Positions 34,967 through 46,810 of a stretch of DNA of 64,000 nucleotides are shown here, in pieces. The notes beneath the pieces are model-generated. The model was not told the origin of the DNA and searched no databases. It saw only the letters and a program-made list of their open reading frames with translations. Positions within the stretch are counted from its first letter, which is position 1; every line of letters begins with the position of its first letter. This stretch comes from Bos javanicus (Eukaryota > Chordata > Mammalia > Artiodactyla > Bovidae). A program made the position numbers and the translations under genes. The stretch is taken from assembly GCF_032452875.1 (NCBI RefSeq), contig NC_083871.1, positions 4,377,692 to 4,441,691 of the forward strand, read 5' to 3'.

Positions 34967-35486
34967 CAGCTCAGTTCAGTTCAGTCGCTCAGTCATGTCC
35001 GACTCTTTGCGACCCCAAAATACAGCACGCTGGGCCTCCCTGTCCATCACCAACTCCCGGAGTTCACCCAAACTCATGTCCATTGAGTCTGTACTGCCAT
35101 CCAGCCATCTCATCCTCTGTCATCCCCTTCTCCTCCTGCCCTCAATCCCTCCCAGCATCAGGGGCTTTTCCAATGAGTCAACTCTTCACATGAGGTGGCC
35201 AAAATATTGGAGTTTCAGCCTCAGCATTAGTCCTTCCAATGAACAACCAGGACTGATTTCCTTTAGGATGGACTGGTTGGACCTCCTTGCAGTCCAAGAG
35301 ATTCGCAAGAGTCTTCTCCAACACCACAGTTCAAAAGCATCAATTCTTCGGTGCTCATCTTTCTTCACAGTCCAACTCTCACATCCATACATGACCACTG
35401 GAAAAACGATAGCCTTGACTAGATGGACCTTTGTTGGCAAAGTAATCTCTCTGCTTTTTAATAGTCTATCTAGGTTGGCAAGTCCC
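34967..35486 (-). mobile_element. BovB 3' fragment
   Basis: Complete terminus (cagctcagttcagttcagtc on the plus strand) through to the reverse-transcriptase C-terminal segment. The minus frame at 35186-35542 reads LVKAIVFPVVMYGCESWTVK. It is 5'-truncated and inserted exactly at the right TSD copy of the preceding SINE. Confidence 0.9.
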
Positions 35487-35596
35487 AAATCTATAGTGTG
35501 GACCCTCGCAGTCTGCAGAGCAAAGCAGAGCTGGCAGTGCATATGGAGTCCCAGCAGAGCTTGTCATGTGGGTCTGAAGTCTAAAGGCAGTCATCT

Positions 35597-36222
35597 CTGA
35601 CTGTTGTGTAGCAACATACCACAGACTGGGTGGCTTATAAACAGTAGAGCTTTGTTTCTAACAGTTTTGGATGCTGGAAGTTTAAGATCAAAATTTCACC
35701 ATGGTTGGGTGAGGGCCTTCTTTCAAGTTGCAGACTGTCTACGTTTCACTGTCCACATATGCAGAAGGGGTGGGAACTCAGGGTTTCTTTAACAAAGGCA
35801 CTAAATTCCTCCATGAAATCTCTGCCCTCATTTTCTTTTTCTTATTGATTTATTTGACTGTGTCTGCTCTTAGTTTCAGCATGCAGGGTCTTTTCTGTGT
35901 CATGAAGGATTTTTAGCTGTGGACTAAAGTCATGTGGACTCTCTAGTTGTGATGTACAGGCTCAGTTGTTGAGACACACAGGCTCTCTAGCTGTCAGCTG
36001 AGTTGATTTGCAGCAGGTAGGACCTTAGTTTTGAGACCAGGAATTGAGTCCTAGTTCCCTGAATTGCAAGGCAAATTCTTAACCACTGGACAATGAAGGA
36101 AGTCCCTATTTTCATTTCCTAATCACTACAGAGACCCTCAGCTCCAAAGAACATCACCTGGGTGGGGGGTCAAGATTTCAACACATAAATTTTGGAGGGA
36201 CACAAACATTCAGACCATAGAA
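35597..36222 (-). mobile_element. ERVL-MaLR LTR split by CHR SINE
   Basis: Two parts: 35597-35827 (gtagcaacataccacagactgg) and 36108-36222 (cctaatcactacagagaccc ... cacaaacattcagaccatag), separated by a CHR SINE. It is of the same general type as the LTR at 2962-3293, in opposite orientation. Confidence 0.65.
35828..36107 (-). mobile_element. CHR-type SINE
   Basis: Minus-strand copy: the plus strand starts with tttatttgactgtgtctgctc and ends with aaccactggacaatgaaggaagtccc. The middle has the gtgatgtacaggctcagttgttg units typical of the family. Confidence 0.8.
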
Positions 36223-36378
36223 TCTTGTTATAGTAACTAGAACAAAGCTAAACTTTTAAAAAACTTTATATTAAAGTTTAGGGAAAAATTAACCCACCCC
36301 CTAAAATAGTAAAATTCAGATAAATGTGAAAGAATATTTGAAAAGATTGAAACAGAAGAAGGTAAAATTAAAACAAGC
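36223..36378. other. unrecognised AT-rich sequence
   Basis: Short spacer. No feature recognised. Confidence 0.4.
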
Positions 36379-37092
36379 CTTCCCTGTGGCTCAGCCATAA
36401 AGGATCCATCTGCCAAAACAAGAGAGGGATGTGAGTTCAATCCCTGGATTAGAAAGATCCCCTTGAGAAGGACAGCATACTAAAAAGCAGAGACATTACT
36501 TTGCCAACAAAGGTCCATCTAGTCAAGGCTATGGTTTTTCCTGTGGTCATGTATGGATGTGAGAGTTGGACTATAAAGAAAGCTGAGCACCAAAGAATTG
36601 ATGCTTTTGAACTGTGGTGTTGGAGAAGACTCTTGAGAGTCCCTTAGACTGTAAGGAGATCCAACCAGTCCATCCTAAAGGAGATCAGTCCTGGGTGTTC
36701 ATTGGAAGGACTGATGTTGAAGCTGAAACTTTGGCCACCTGATGGGGTGAGCACACTCATTGTAAAAGACCCTGATGCTGGGAAAGATTGAGGGCAGGAG
36801 GAGAAGGGGACGACAGAGGATGAGATGGTTGGATGGCATCACCAACTCAACGGACATGAGTTTGGGTAAACTCTGGGGAGTTGGTGATGGACAGGGAGGC
36901 CTGGCTTGCTGTGGTTCATGGGGTCACAAAGAGTCAGACATGATTGAGTGACTGAACTGAACTGAACTTGAGAAGGAATTGGCAAGCCACTCCAATATTC
37001 TTCCCTGTGAAATCCCATGGACAGAGGAGTTTGGCAGGCTACAACCCATGGGATCACAAAGAATCAGACACAACTTTGAAACTAAAAAACAA
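36379..37092 (+). mobile_element. Bov-tA SINE split by BovB
   Basis: The 5' part is 36379-36472 and the 3' part is 36968-37092. The break lies in the conserved gatccccttgagaaggaa segment. TTGAGAAGGA is duplicated at 36463-36472 and 36968-36977, exactly bounding the BovB. Confidence 0.92.
36473..36967 (+). mobile_element. BovB 3' fragment inside a SINE
   Basis: BovB from aaaagcagagacattac to the ctgaactgaactgaac terminus, with a 10-bp TSD in the host SINE. A small internal deletion removes part of the LKLKLQYFGHL segment near 36730. Confidence 0.93.
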
Positions 37093-39465
37093 ACAAATCA
37101 ACCCACACTTGTTTTTGTTTTTGTTTTTTTTAAGAATGCTAGATGTACACTGAAGCTGTTAGATATAAGTAGAAACCTAATCACTACCCTTCATCACTCA
37201 TGACCAGGAGGGAGGCCCTGTGATCTTCATTTTTTCTCTCATTTCCCTATTTGAGCTGCATTCAGAGCTTCCCAAATCTCAGCAGCATGTCCTCCTCCTG
37301 GCCTCCCTCCTTAGCCTTGTGGAGTTGGTGACTTTCTCCCCAGCCCTCATTCTTTGTCTCTTCTGTCTTCTTGGAAACAAGGGCTTGGGAGACAGAGGAA
37401 AGGGCTAGAGGTGAAAAAGTACTGAGTCCAGGAGGAGGCAAATGTCTCAGCTAAGAGTCTCATAAGGTGAGGAATGCAGATGTACGTATGAATGAAGACG
37501 TGCACAGGGGCCTGGCCAGGAGGGTGGGTGGGTGGGGTGAGTCCTTGCCTGCAGTTCCCTGCAGAAATATCCCTGCTGTCATCAGGTCTCTGTGGGGAGA
37601 GCCACTTCCCCACGAGGTCTCCCAAGCAAGCCTTGTACACTGTTGGTGATCAGACCTGGAAAATCACAGATGGTCTTTGCTTGGAGCCCCCTCCTCAGTC
37701 ACCAAGCACCCAGCCTCATCCTTCCTTCACTTGCAGCTCCCTCTGTCCCTTACCCCTGACGGACCACTACATGTGATCAGCCTTTCCCTCCTAACTGTGT
37801 CGTGGTCCCCCCACTTTCTCCAGCAGCCCATTCCCTGCTCTGGGCTGCAGTCGCTCACCTGGATTCCTGTGGGAGATGCCAACCCAGACGGCTGCTGGGA
37901 GGCCCGCAGGGCCTGTCCTTCACTTCCAGGCAGCAGTGCCTCCTGCTGGGACTGACCCTGCGTTCTCACTTGCTCAGGATCAAGTCAGAAACCCTCCTCA
38001 TTTCAAGAACATTCCTTATGTAGCTTCCCTTCTCTCTGACCTGCTTTCCAAGCAGCCCTGAACCTCCCTGACCATGTGCGTCTTGAAAGAGCACGTTTCC
38101 TGTCATTTCCAGGACTTTAGAACACAGATTTATCTTCCTGGAAACACCCATCTCTCCTTTTCCAGTCAACTCAGCCCCCGAAATAATTCACACCCACTCT
38201 GTCCTGTTCACTCCCTTTCTTTCACCTCAAATATCAGCCTAGACTTATTTTCTGTAAGTGTTGAAGCAGTGCTACCTAGCCATGCCAGGGTAAGTTGTTC
38301 TTCAAAGGAAGTATGTTTCTATTGCTTAACTCCTTATTCACTTCTCTATAGTTCTCACTGCCACGTGGTATGAGGGGCCATGCTGTCAGTGTGGGGTCTG
38401 GAAATGGTTGTGTTGAAGAAATAGCTATTGAATTGGTGGAATTAGCAATTCTAATTAAGCTTTAGCTTTTAAAAATGCACATAAATATGCACTGGAAAGT
38501 GAATGTATTTGATAAAATAAAAATACAATACATAGCACATCAAAGTATAGTGTTTACGAAAAAGAAAACTTGGAAATTGTAGTTCCTGTGTAATTCAAAG
38601 TGTTTATCAAGCATGTAGGTGAATGCTTGAATTCAGTCTGTCAAAGTTGGAAGAATTTTAGAAAGCAATTCCAATAAACAGAGTTTCTTATTCCCCGCCC
38701 CCCCCCACCACACACTCCCTTAAATAGAATTTAAAATTGGTGTGGCCTTCAGAGATTAAAAAAAAATGCTGCTATCAGACTCAGTGCCTCCCAGGAAACA
38801 GATACCTTTAATTCAGGGTGAAAAAAAAAAAAATCTTAAAACTTGCCTTTTCTAGCCGTTAGGCACAGTACTAAAAAATGTTTAGTTATCAGAATGTGAA
38901 AAAGCAGAATATATGTATATAGATTGGAGCTTTAAAGTGACAGGGGAGCAGCCAGGCAGGTAGCTGAGAAGGATCTATAGGTTTCCAAGGCACAGTCAGT
39001 GAAAACAAATGGAAAACACACCTGGCAGCTGCAGCCTGAATCAAGCGGCAGCCGTGCATTTCAGTGGCGGGGAAATTCTGGAGGCCAGGATTAAGCTCAA
39101 GAAAGAGTGATGTGATGCTTTTTCAGCAGCAAATCTCACAGAGAGCCCTGTGATTTTTTTTTTAACCCCAAATAACATAAACTTTCTACCAATAGTAAAG
39201 TTAAAATATTTTAAAATTTATTGCATTAACCAGATTCATAGTTTCATTTCATAGAGCTGCTTCACAGAGCTGGTAAACAAATATAATGCTTCCTATCCAG
39301 GAATCTGGCAAGACTTGGGAAATTCTTAGTGAGAAGATGTGGAAGCAATGCTGTAGCAGTATGGTTTAATCTATGGAGTCTTACATACTCAAAGTGTATG
39401 TAAATCTCCTGGGGCTCTCATTCCTCAAAAATGAAATTTTGGTTTTTGGGAATAAAGAGACTTCT
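37093..39465. other. unique sequence, GC-richer in the first half
   Basis: About 2.4 kb without recognised repeats. 37200-38400 is GC-richer, with overlapping frames of 60-99 codons on both strands but no domain, no consistent frame and no paired splice sites that I can defend. A poly-C tract is at 38697-38708 and a poly-A tract at 38822-38833. An unannotated exon or regulatory element cannot be excluded. Confidence 0.45.
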
Positions 39466-41020
39466 AAAGTACCTTCTTTGGGATTGGAATGAAAACTGAC
39501 CTTTTCCAGTCCTGTGGCCACTGCTGAGTTTTCCAAATTTGCTGGCATATTGAGTGCAGCATTTTCTCAGTATCATCTTTCAGGATTTGAAATAGCTCAA
39601 CTGGAATTCCATCACCTCCACTAGCTTTGATCGTCATGATGCTTTCTAAGGGACACATGACTTCACATTCCAGGATGTTTGGCTCTAGGTGAGTGATCAC
39701 ACCATCGTGATTATCTGGATAGTGAAGATCCTTTTTGTACAGTTCTTCTGTGTATTCTTGACACCTCTTCTTAATATCTTCTTCTTCTGTTAGGTCCATA
39801 CAATTTCTTTCCTTTATCGAGCCCATCTTTGCATGAAATGTTCCCTTGGTATCTCTCATTTTCTTGAAGAGATCTCTAGTCTTCCCCATTCTGTTGTTTT
39901 CCTCTATTTCTTTACATTGATCGCTGAGGAAGGCTTTCTTATCTCTTCTTGCTATTCTTTGGAACTCTGCATTCAGATGTTTGTATCTTTCCTTTTCGCT
40001 TCTCTTCTTTTCACAGCTATTTGTAAGGCCTCCCCAGACAGCCATTTTGTTTTTTGCATTTCTTTTCCATGGGGATGGTCTTGATCCCTGTCTCCTGTAC
40101 AATGTCATGAACTTCTGTCCATAGTTCATCAGGCACTCTATCTATCAGATCTAGTCCCTTAAATCTATTTCTCACTTCCACCGTATAATCATAAGATTGC
40201 CAGGAGAAATATCAGTCACCTCAGATATGTAGATGACACCACCCTTATGGCAGAAAGTGAAGAGGAACTAAAAAGCCTCTTGATGAAAGTGAAAGAGGAG
40301 AGTGAAATGTTGGCTTAAAGCTCAACATTCAGAAAACTAAGATCACAGCATCTGGTCCCATCACTTCATGGCAAATAGATGGGGAAACAGTGGAAACAGT
40401 GTCAGACTTCAAAATAAAGTCTGACACTCCAAAATCACTGCAGATGGTGATTGCAGCCATGAAATTAAAAGATGCTTACTCCTTGGAAGGAAAGTTATGA
40501 CCAACCTAGATAGCATATTGAAAAGCAGAGACATTACTTTGCCAACAAAGGTCTGTCTAGTCAAGGCTATGTTTTTTCCAGTCGTCATATATGGATGTTA
40601 GAAGTGGACTGTGAAGAAAGCTGAGCACCGAAAAATTGATGTTTTTGAACTGTGGTGTTGGAGAAGACTCTTGAGAGTCCCTTGGACTGCAAAGAGATCC
40701 AACCAGTCCATTCTCAAGGAGATCAGTCCTGGGTGTTCTTTGGAAGGACTCCTGCTAAAGCTGAAACTCCAGTACTGTGGCCACCTCATGTGAAGAGTTG
40801 ACTCATTGGAAAAACTCTGATGCTGGGAGGGATTGGGGGCAGGAGGAGAAGGGGACGACAGAGGATGAGATGGCTGGATGGCATAACTGTCTCGATGGAT
40901 GTGAGTCTGAGTGAATTCCGGGAGTCAGTGATTTACAGGGAGGCCTGGCTTGCTGCAGTTCATGGGGTTGCAAAGAGTCGGACACGAGTAAGCAACTGAA
41001 CTGAACTGAAATTACCTTCT
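39466..41020 (+). mobile_element. BovB with 5' inversion and TSD
   Basis: 39478-40194 is a minus-strand BovB segment (frame 39464-40129: linker plus reverse-transcriptase start, reading GDGIPVELFQILKDD). 40195-41008 is the plus-strand 3' part starting at motif C (RYVDD) and ending ctgaactgaactgaa. Roughly 0.5 kb that belongs between the two parts is missing. AAAGTACCTTCT (39466-39477) and AAATTACCTTCT (41009-41020) are the target-site duplication. A foldback palindrome lies at 40398-40428. Confidence 0.9.
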
Positions 41021-41989
41021 GGAATTTACAATACTTAACAGCACTGTCACTGAAATTATTATCTTTAAAGGAATTTGGAAGCCATACCTTTCCAGAATTT
41101 TGTTTATATATTCTCAAGACTTCTGAGTTGGAAATATCAGTGAAGATCACCCGGCCCAAACACTCATCCTGTGTTTAAAATCAGCCAATAACATCTCTGA
41201 TCATGACAGGCAAGGCAGAGAATTTGTGCTTACTATAATCTGCCTTGCAAAGATGCTGATTTCCCAGGGAGGTGGCTCTCAATCTCCTGTACCCATCAAA
41301 TATCTGTGTAACATACTCAACATATAGAGACCTTGATTCCACCCAAACCTGATGAATGCCCAGAGCATGCTCAAGAGAGTAACCCAGCAGAGTCCTTGTG
41401 ATCAAACCTCTGTCTCTGACTGTGATGCACATCAACTGCTGTGAACCTCACACTGTGCCTCATCACAGGAATACTACAGTGAACTAAGCAGTGCACATGC
41501 GCGGCCATACTTCTGTTGGTTTCAAGGACGCTAAAGCTACTTCTACAACATACGCCTTTACACTTAAGCAATCAGTAAAGTAGGATCTTAGAAGGTCCCA
41601 GATGGTGCACTTCTGACACTCCTAGTTCCTTCAGTCCCATTCTCACCACCATAATATCACCTCCCGGGATTAAAGGGGTTTTATTCACTGTGAAAATTTC
41701 ACATGCTGAATTACTTTTCACAGAAACACTGATAAACACACTAAAGAGTTCAGAAGCAAGGCAGATTTTGGACTTGAAATGTTTGTTTGTTCAAAGTCAA
41801 TTCTTCATGAGGGTCAAGAATGTGTCCTGCAATGTGTGAGTTACTGTGGACACAGAAGGAACAAGAATGGAAGCCTCTCTCTCTCCATGGAGGCTAAGTC
41901 CCAGTGAAGATGTGACAGGCAAAAATCTGAAACCTTTGCTGCAATGCTGCAATGTTTGCACCTGGATGAATCTCTCCACCACCAACAAA
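41021..41989. other. unrecognised sequence
   Basis: No repeat or exon recognised with confidence. The part next to 41990 may belong to the following LTR. Confidence 0.4.
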
Positions 41990-42405
41990 ATACAAAGAAA
42001 CTATATGGCACTAAAAATAACTGGGCGAACTTGCAGTTGGTCCAATTTTGAACAAAAGATACAAAAACGCTGCAAAAAGCCCAACTGCCCCTGGAAGAGC
42101 CAGAAGAAAAAGGGGGTGTGCTCAGAGCAAAAGCGGGGTAACGCTCATGCCCCTGCAAACAACACTACCTAAGGGATGGGGACACCACCCAGCCACTCTT
42201 CCAGCCTCACCCCTGGACACATCCCTCCTCTCATCCCATTTAAGGAATGAGCTCACCCTTCCTTGGGGAGCAAGCAAGGAAGTCTATTGCTTGTTTTCTT
42301 TCCCTCCTGCAGAAACTCCAATAAAGTCTTGTCTCAGTTTCTTGCCTGGCCTCTAGTCAAGTTCTATTGATTGGAGAAGGTCAAGAACCCTGGTTGGTAT
42401 CAAGA
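41990..42405 (+). mobile_element. probable ERV1-class LTR fragment
   Basis: The plus strand has a U3-like region with a TTTAAGG box near 42239, a polyadenylation signal in ccaataaagtcttgtctc (AATAAA near 42320), and a T/C-rich R-U5-like stretch after it. Exact ends and TSD were not found; the 5' limit is a guess. The two overlapping frames of 102 and 108 codons (41846-42356) are treated as chance frames in the LTR. Confidence 0.45.
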
Positions 42406-43121
42406 ACAAGCAGGCAATATGCAGTTAACTCATTAATGAGTACAGTAAGTTCATAGTGATGACTGCTATGAAGGGGTGAAGTGGTGTGGTGTGGTACAGA
42501 GTGACTGGGGGTAATCATAGGGTCTTTATTAGCCAGAGTGCTTAGGAAGTTCTCTGAGTTATGATAATAAGGACACAATGTGCTGTGGGAAGAGTTTTCG
42601 AGCAGAAGAAGCAGGAAACAGAAGACCAGAGTTGTTAGGAAGTGTTTGAAAGGAGCGTCTAGGGCATGAGGTCAAGGCAGGACAGGGTCCAGGTCTTGTA
42701 CTTACAGGCCATTCTAAGTACAAAGGCTATTTGCCATTCTAAGTACAAAGGTTAATCCCTGACAACTCAATAGTTTCAGAGTGAGGAAGAAATTGCAGTG
42801 AGGGAAAGAGTAGAAGGAGAAAAATCACTTAAGTAGCTGTACAGTAGTTCATGCAAGAAGTGATGGTGGCTTAAGTCGGTCTCAGTGACAGTAGGAACAT
42901 AAATAAGCACAGGTCTTATTGATGGAGATGGTAAATTTATACCAACTTCAAGTATTAGTTATCTCAAAATCACTAGTTTTTCATGGAGGTTTCATCCTCT
43001 TACCCATTTGTTATTTAACTGTCCCAAGTATTTATAAAATACTAAAATTAAAATTTTAACATATATACTTTATCACACATGTTTCATGTTCTATGCTTAT
43101 TTACCTAATTCATTATGCATA
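42406..43121. other. unrecognised sequence with a small direct repeat
   Basis: GCCATTCTAAGTACAAAGG occurs at about 42709-42727 and again at 42732-42750. Otherwise no gene or repeat recognised. Confidence 0.45.
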
Positions 43122-43496
43122 TTCAATTCAGTTCAGTCTCTCAGTTGTGTCCCACTCTTTGCGACCCCATAGACAACAGCATGCCAGGCTTCCCGGTCCA
43201 TCACCAACTCCCGGAGTCTACTCAAACTCATCTCCATAGAGTTGGTGATGCCATCCAACCATCTCATCCTCTGTTGTCCCCTTCGCCTCCTGCCCTCAAC
43301 CTTTCCCAGCATCAGGGTCTGTTCAAATGAGTCAGCTCTTCGCATCAAGTGGCCAAAGTATTGGAATCTCAGCTTCAACATCAGTCCTTCCAATGAACAC
43401 CCAGGACTGATTTCCTTTAGGATGGACTGGTTGGATCTCCTTGCAGTCCAAGAGACTCTCAAGAGTCTTCTCCAACACCACAGTTCAAAAGCATAA
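43122..43496 (-). mobile_element. BovB 3' fragment
   Basis: The terminus tcaattcagttcagtctctc on the plus strand leads into the tail. The minus frame at 43133-43462 is open through SILKEISPGCSLEGLMLKL and RRRRGQQRMRWLDGITNS. It is truncated at the gaattgatgcttttgaac segment and followed by a strongly AT-rich stretch. Confidence 0.92.
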
Positions 43497-44814
43497 ATTC
43501 TACTATTAAATTTATATTTAATATAAATTTATATTATATTTAATTTAAATTATAAAGATATAACTATATAAATAATGACTAAATGGAATTACATTTATGA
43601 AACTAATACAATTTAAGAAATTTTCTACGTATTATGTCATTATTGAGTAAATGGAGTAATTTATTAATATTATTTAGAGCTTAGGAATGGAAAACACTTA
43701 TATATTCATCAAAGTGGTAACAGTAAACTATTATTTAACATAAATTTGTTTTGAAACCCAAATTAGCTACTCGAATTATAAACGTGAAATAAATTTAGAG
43801 AAGTTTCAAAATTGGACCAGGTGGTTCTAATGGGGCACTTCAATCACCCAGACTTAGATTATCAAAACACTTCATTGTGACAGGAAGTGGAAACAACTTA
43901 TTTTGCCCTGTGCAGATGATTGTATCTACGAACGTGAAATTCAGATCATTAGTGGAAAAACAAAAGGGGCAATTGGGAAAAGCCGTAGTGTGGTCACCTA
44001 CATCTAACAGTGATCTCATTAGAGTACCAATATTATGTTTATTTTACTTCATTGTACTTTTCACTACACACTTAATCCAAGCTTGTTAGAAAACATGCAA
44101 AAGCTCTAAGAATAGAAAAAAAAATACTATCCATACTTTTACCACTAAATTTTTTTTTAAATATATATTGATATACTTTCCAAAACGTTATTTTGCCTAG
44201 GTTTTGTGTGTGTGTGTCTTCTTTTTCTTAGCGGTAGTGGATGCTGGGAGAAGTTAACCCATTTTATCCTATTATGTATGAAGTTACGTCTGGTTTGGTT
44301 TTAGTTTGCTTTGTTTTACTTGGCCATGATAATATAAGAATTTTCATGCTGTTAGATTTCTGTGAAAGTCTTATTTGTGTATATTCTAAAATATTTCAGC
44401 CTACATAAGTATAATAAATTGCTTAACAGTATTTCTAATGTTTGAAATCTCCACTGTTTATACAAACACACACACATAAATATGTATTTTTTGTATCTAT
44501 TTTCTTTGCTTTGGATTCTTTATTTAATCCATTCAGAAGAAGAAACATTAGCTCAGTATCTTAAATAATTTTCATGACTGTCACACAGAAGCATTCCACC
44601 ATCCCAATCCCAGCCTCAGCTGGGCTTTTATTTTATACAGAAGGAGAAACAATCCATAAAGTAGAAAGACCCAAAGTTCTTTCCAAAGAAGTTAACCTCA
44701 TTTTCAGCTCCAGGGTGTCATCCCAGGATGACTCTGTCCATGGTCAAGGCTACATCCACGAGGAAAAGCAACAGAAGATTCATGAGGACTGGGGGTGGAG
44801 GTTGGGGAAGAATA
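43497..44814. other. AT-rich unrecognised sequence
   Basis: 43500-43560 is nearly pure A/T with overlapping TTTATATT inverted repeats. Small GT and CA runs lie near 44207 and 44466. No gene or named repeat seen. Confidence 0.45.
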
Positions 44815-45086
44815 GCTACTACTACTACTAAGTCGCTTCAGTCATGTCCCACTCTGTGCAACCCCAGAGACGGCAGTCCACCAGGCTCCCCCGTCCCTGG
44901 GATTCTCCAAGAAAGAACACTGGAGTGGGTTGCAATTTCCTTCTCCAATGCATGAAAGTGAAAAGTGAAAGTGAAGTCGCTCAGTCATGTCTGACTCTTA
45001 GCGACCCCATGGACTGCAGCCTACCAGGCTCCTCCATCCATGGGATTTTCCAGGCAAGGGTACTGGAGTAGGTTGGGGAGAATAGA
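44798..45086 (-). mobile_element. BOV-A2 SINE with TSD
   Basis: A dimeric minus-strand SINE with a (CTA)n variant of the usual CTG run at 44815-44832 and a gaaagtgaaaagtgaaagtg linker. GGTTGGGGAAGAATAG (44798-44813) and GGTTGGGGAGAATAG (45072-45086) flank it. Confidence 0.92.
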
Positions 45087-45339
45087 CTTCACCAAAATAA
45101 TCCAGCTACTCTCTAAACAAAGAAACGAGAAAATAATTATGACAAGCCCTGATGTGGGGCAGTATCTAGAATTGCTATAATGTATTACCTTAAGTGTCCA
45201 GTTTCCAACAAAACTTATGGGAATTGCAAAGAAATATAAATGTCTGTCCTAAATGCAGATGAAAACGCAGAAACTGTTTGTGAATGCAACCAGATGTCAA
45301 GGTTTAAGAGAAAAATATTTCAAAATAGCCATAACAAAT

Positions 45340-46240
45340 ATGTGGAACTCAAGTTAATGTGCCTGATGCACAGCAATGCCAAACACAGAAATTTGATTTC
45401 GAGCAGAAAAAGGCTTATTCCAGGGACCAAACAAGAAAAATGGGCAGCTCATGCCCCAAAGACACAAATTCCCTGATGGTTTTCAGGGAAAGGTTTTTAA
45501 AGGCAAAATCTGGAGTCAAGGGTGTGTGATTTTCTTGTGACTGGTTGGTGGTAAAGTAACAGAGTGGTGGTCAGGAATTTATGCTCAGCCTGAAGTCACC
45601 ATCCTACACTTAAGTGGGGGCCTTAGTTCCTGTGGAACAACTCAGAGACATTGTTATGTGTATCCTTTGAGCAGGAACTAGGACTCTGCTTTATTGCTGC
45701 ACTATTGTTTCTTGACTATTTTTCTTTTGTTTCTGCATTCCTTCACTTCCCTAATTAGTAACTATTTGAATGTGCCCTTTGGTCTAAGTGGTTGAAACCA
45801 CTTTTTATACAACAAGAAATGGGTGTTAACTAAAAAAAGACACACAGCTTTGAGAGTTGTGAGTCAAGTTTTATTTGGGGCAAAATGATTACTGCAGCCC
45901 AGTAGGCAGCACCTCAGATAGTTTTGAGACACTGCTCCCAAGAGGCAGTGCAAGACAGTCAACATATAAGATTTTGGTGAAGGGGAAATTCAGTACAATT
46001 AAGCCCTCCTTTTACAAAAGGTTTTCTGCTAGTTACAAGGATCTGATGTCATCATGAAGGGGTTTAGCACTTTCCTAGATGATGAGATACAAGAATTAGG
46101 ATCATAAAGTCTGTTCCTGAAAATAACTATCTAAAACCTGTCCCATCGGATTCCTTGGAGCACAGAGAACCTCTCTCCAGCCTGAACTCCCTCAGGGTGT
46201 TAAAGGTTAACAGTTGCAGCAGCACGGGGTTCAGTCTCCA
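45340..46240 (-). mobile_element. probable old ERV LTR-derived sequence
   Basis: On the minus strand this has a TTTAAAAACC box near 45500 followed by GGAATAAGCC (45415-45424), an LTR-like order. A second segment (45840-46200) has another gccccaaataaaac signal. The two may be separate LTRs or LTR plus internal sequence. The family is not recognised and the ends are approximate. Confidence 0.35.
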
Positions 46241-46242
46241 CA

Positions 46243-46452
46243 GAAAGTGTTAACTGCTCAGTCGTGTCTAACTCTTGGCAAATCCACAGACTGTAGCCCA
46301 CTAGGCTCCTCTGTCCATGGGATTTTCCAGGCAAGAATAGTGGAGTGGGCTGCCATTTCCTTCTCCAGAGGATCTTCCTGACCCAAGGATAGAACCTTGG
46401 GTCTCCCACACTGCAGAGAGTTTCTTTACCATCTGAGCCACCAGGGAAGTGC
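46243..46452 (-). mobile_element. Bov-tA SINE
   Basis: Full-length minus-strand copy: gttaactgctcagtcgtgtc tail, gattttccaggcaagaatag middle, gagccaccagggaagtgc head. Confidence 0.9.
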
Positions 46453-46599
46453 ATTATGCCCTTGTTCAGCCATTGACAGTAGTCTTGGCAAGTGCCAATT
46501 AGTAGTTGACATGGGGGACATGGAAACATTTTTCTACCCAGGAGTTCCCCACAGGGTCCTGCTCAGTTTCAAATATTTTCAAAGAACTAAATAATTGCC

Positions 46600-46810
46600 A
46601 GTCCAAGTTCGATGCAGGATACAGGAAGCTTGGGGCTGGTGCACTGGGATGACCCAGAGGGATGCTATGGGGAGGAAGGTGGGAGGGGGGTTCAGGATTG
46701 GGAACACGTGTATGCCTGTGGTGGATTCATGTTGATGTATGGCAAAATCAATACAATATTGTAAACTAATTAGCCTCTAATTAAAATAAATAAATTTAAT
46801 TTAGAAAAAC
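46600..46810 (+). mobile_element. ruminant L1 3' end
   Basis: About 210 bp of L1 3' untranslated region (gcaggatacaggaagcttgg ... gattcatgttgatgtatggc ... aattagcctctaattaaaat) ending in an AT-rich tail. It is the same segment as at 9330-9530, and severely 5'-truncated. Confidence 0.85.

Larger units (their letters stand above)
34678..35595 (-). mobile_element. MLT1-like LTR split by SINE and BovB
   Basis: The LTR begins at 34678 (agagttctctggagaagcaaaac), is interrupted at 34772, and resumes at about 35487 (aagtcccaaatctatagtg ... gtctgaagtctaaaggcag). The interruption is a Bov-tA (34772-34952) followed at once by BovB (34967-35486). Confidence 0.65.

Noticed and set aside
37200..38400. Possible multi-frame coding region in the GC-richer block
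   Set aside because: Frames overlap on both strands at 60-99 codons, none has a domain, and I could not pair splice sites. Composition alone explains the open frames.
41846..42356. Two overlapping frames of 102 and 108 codons as a small gene
   Set aside because: The region has LTR-like signals (TTTAAGG box, AATAAA), and the frames overlap in different phases without a recognisable product.
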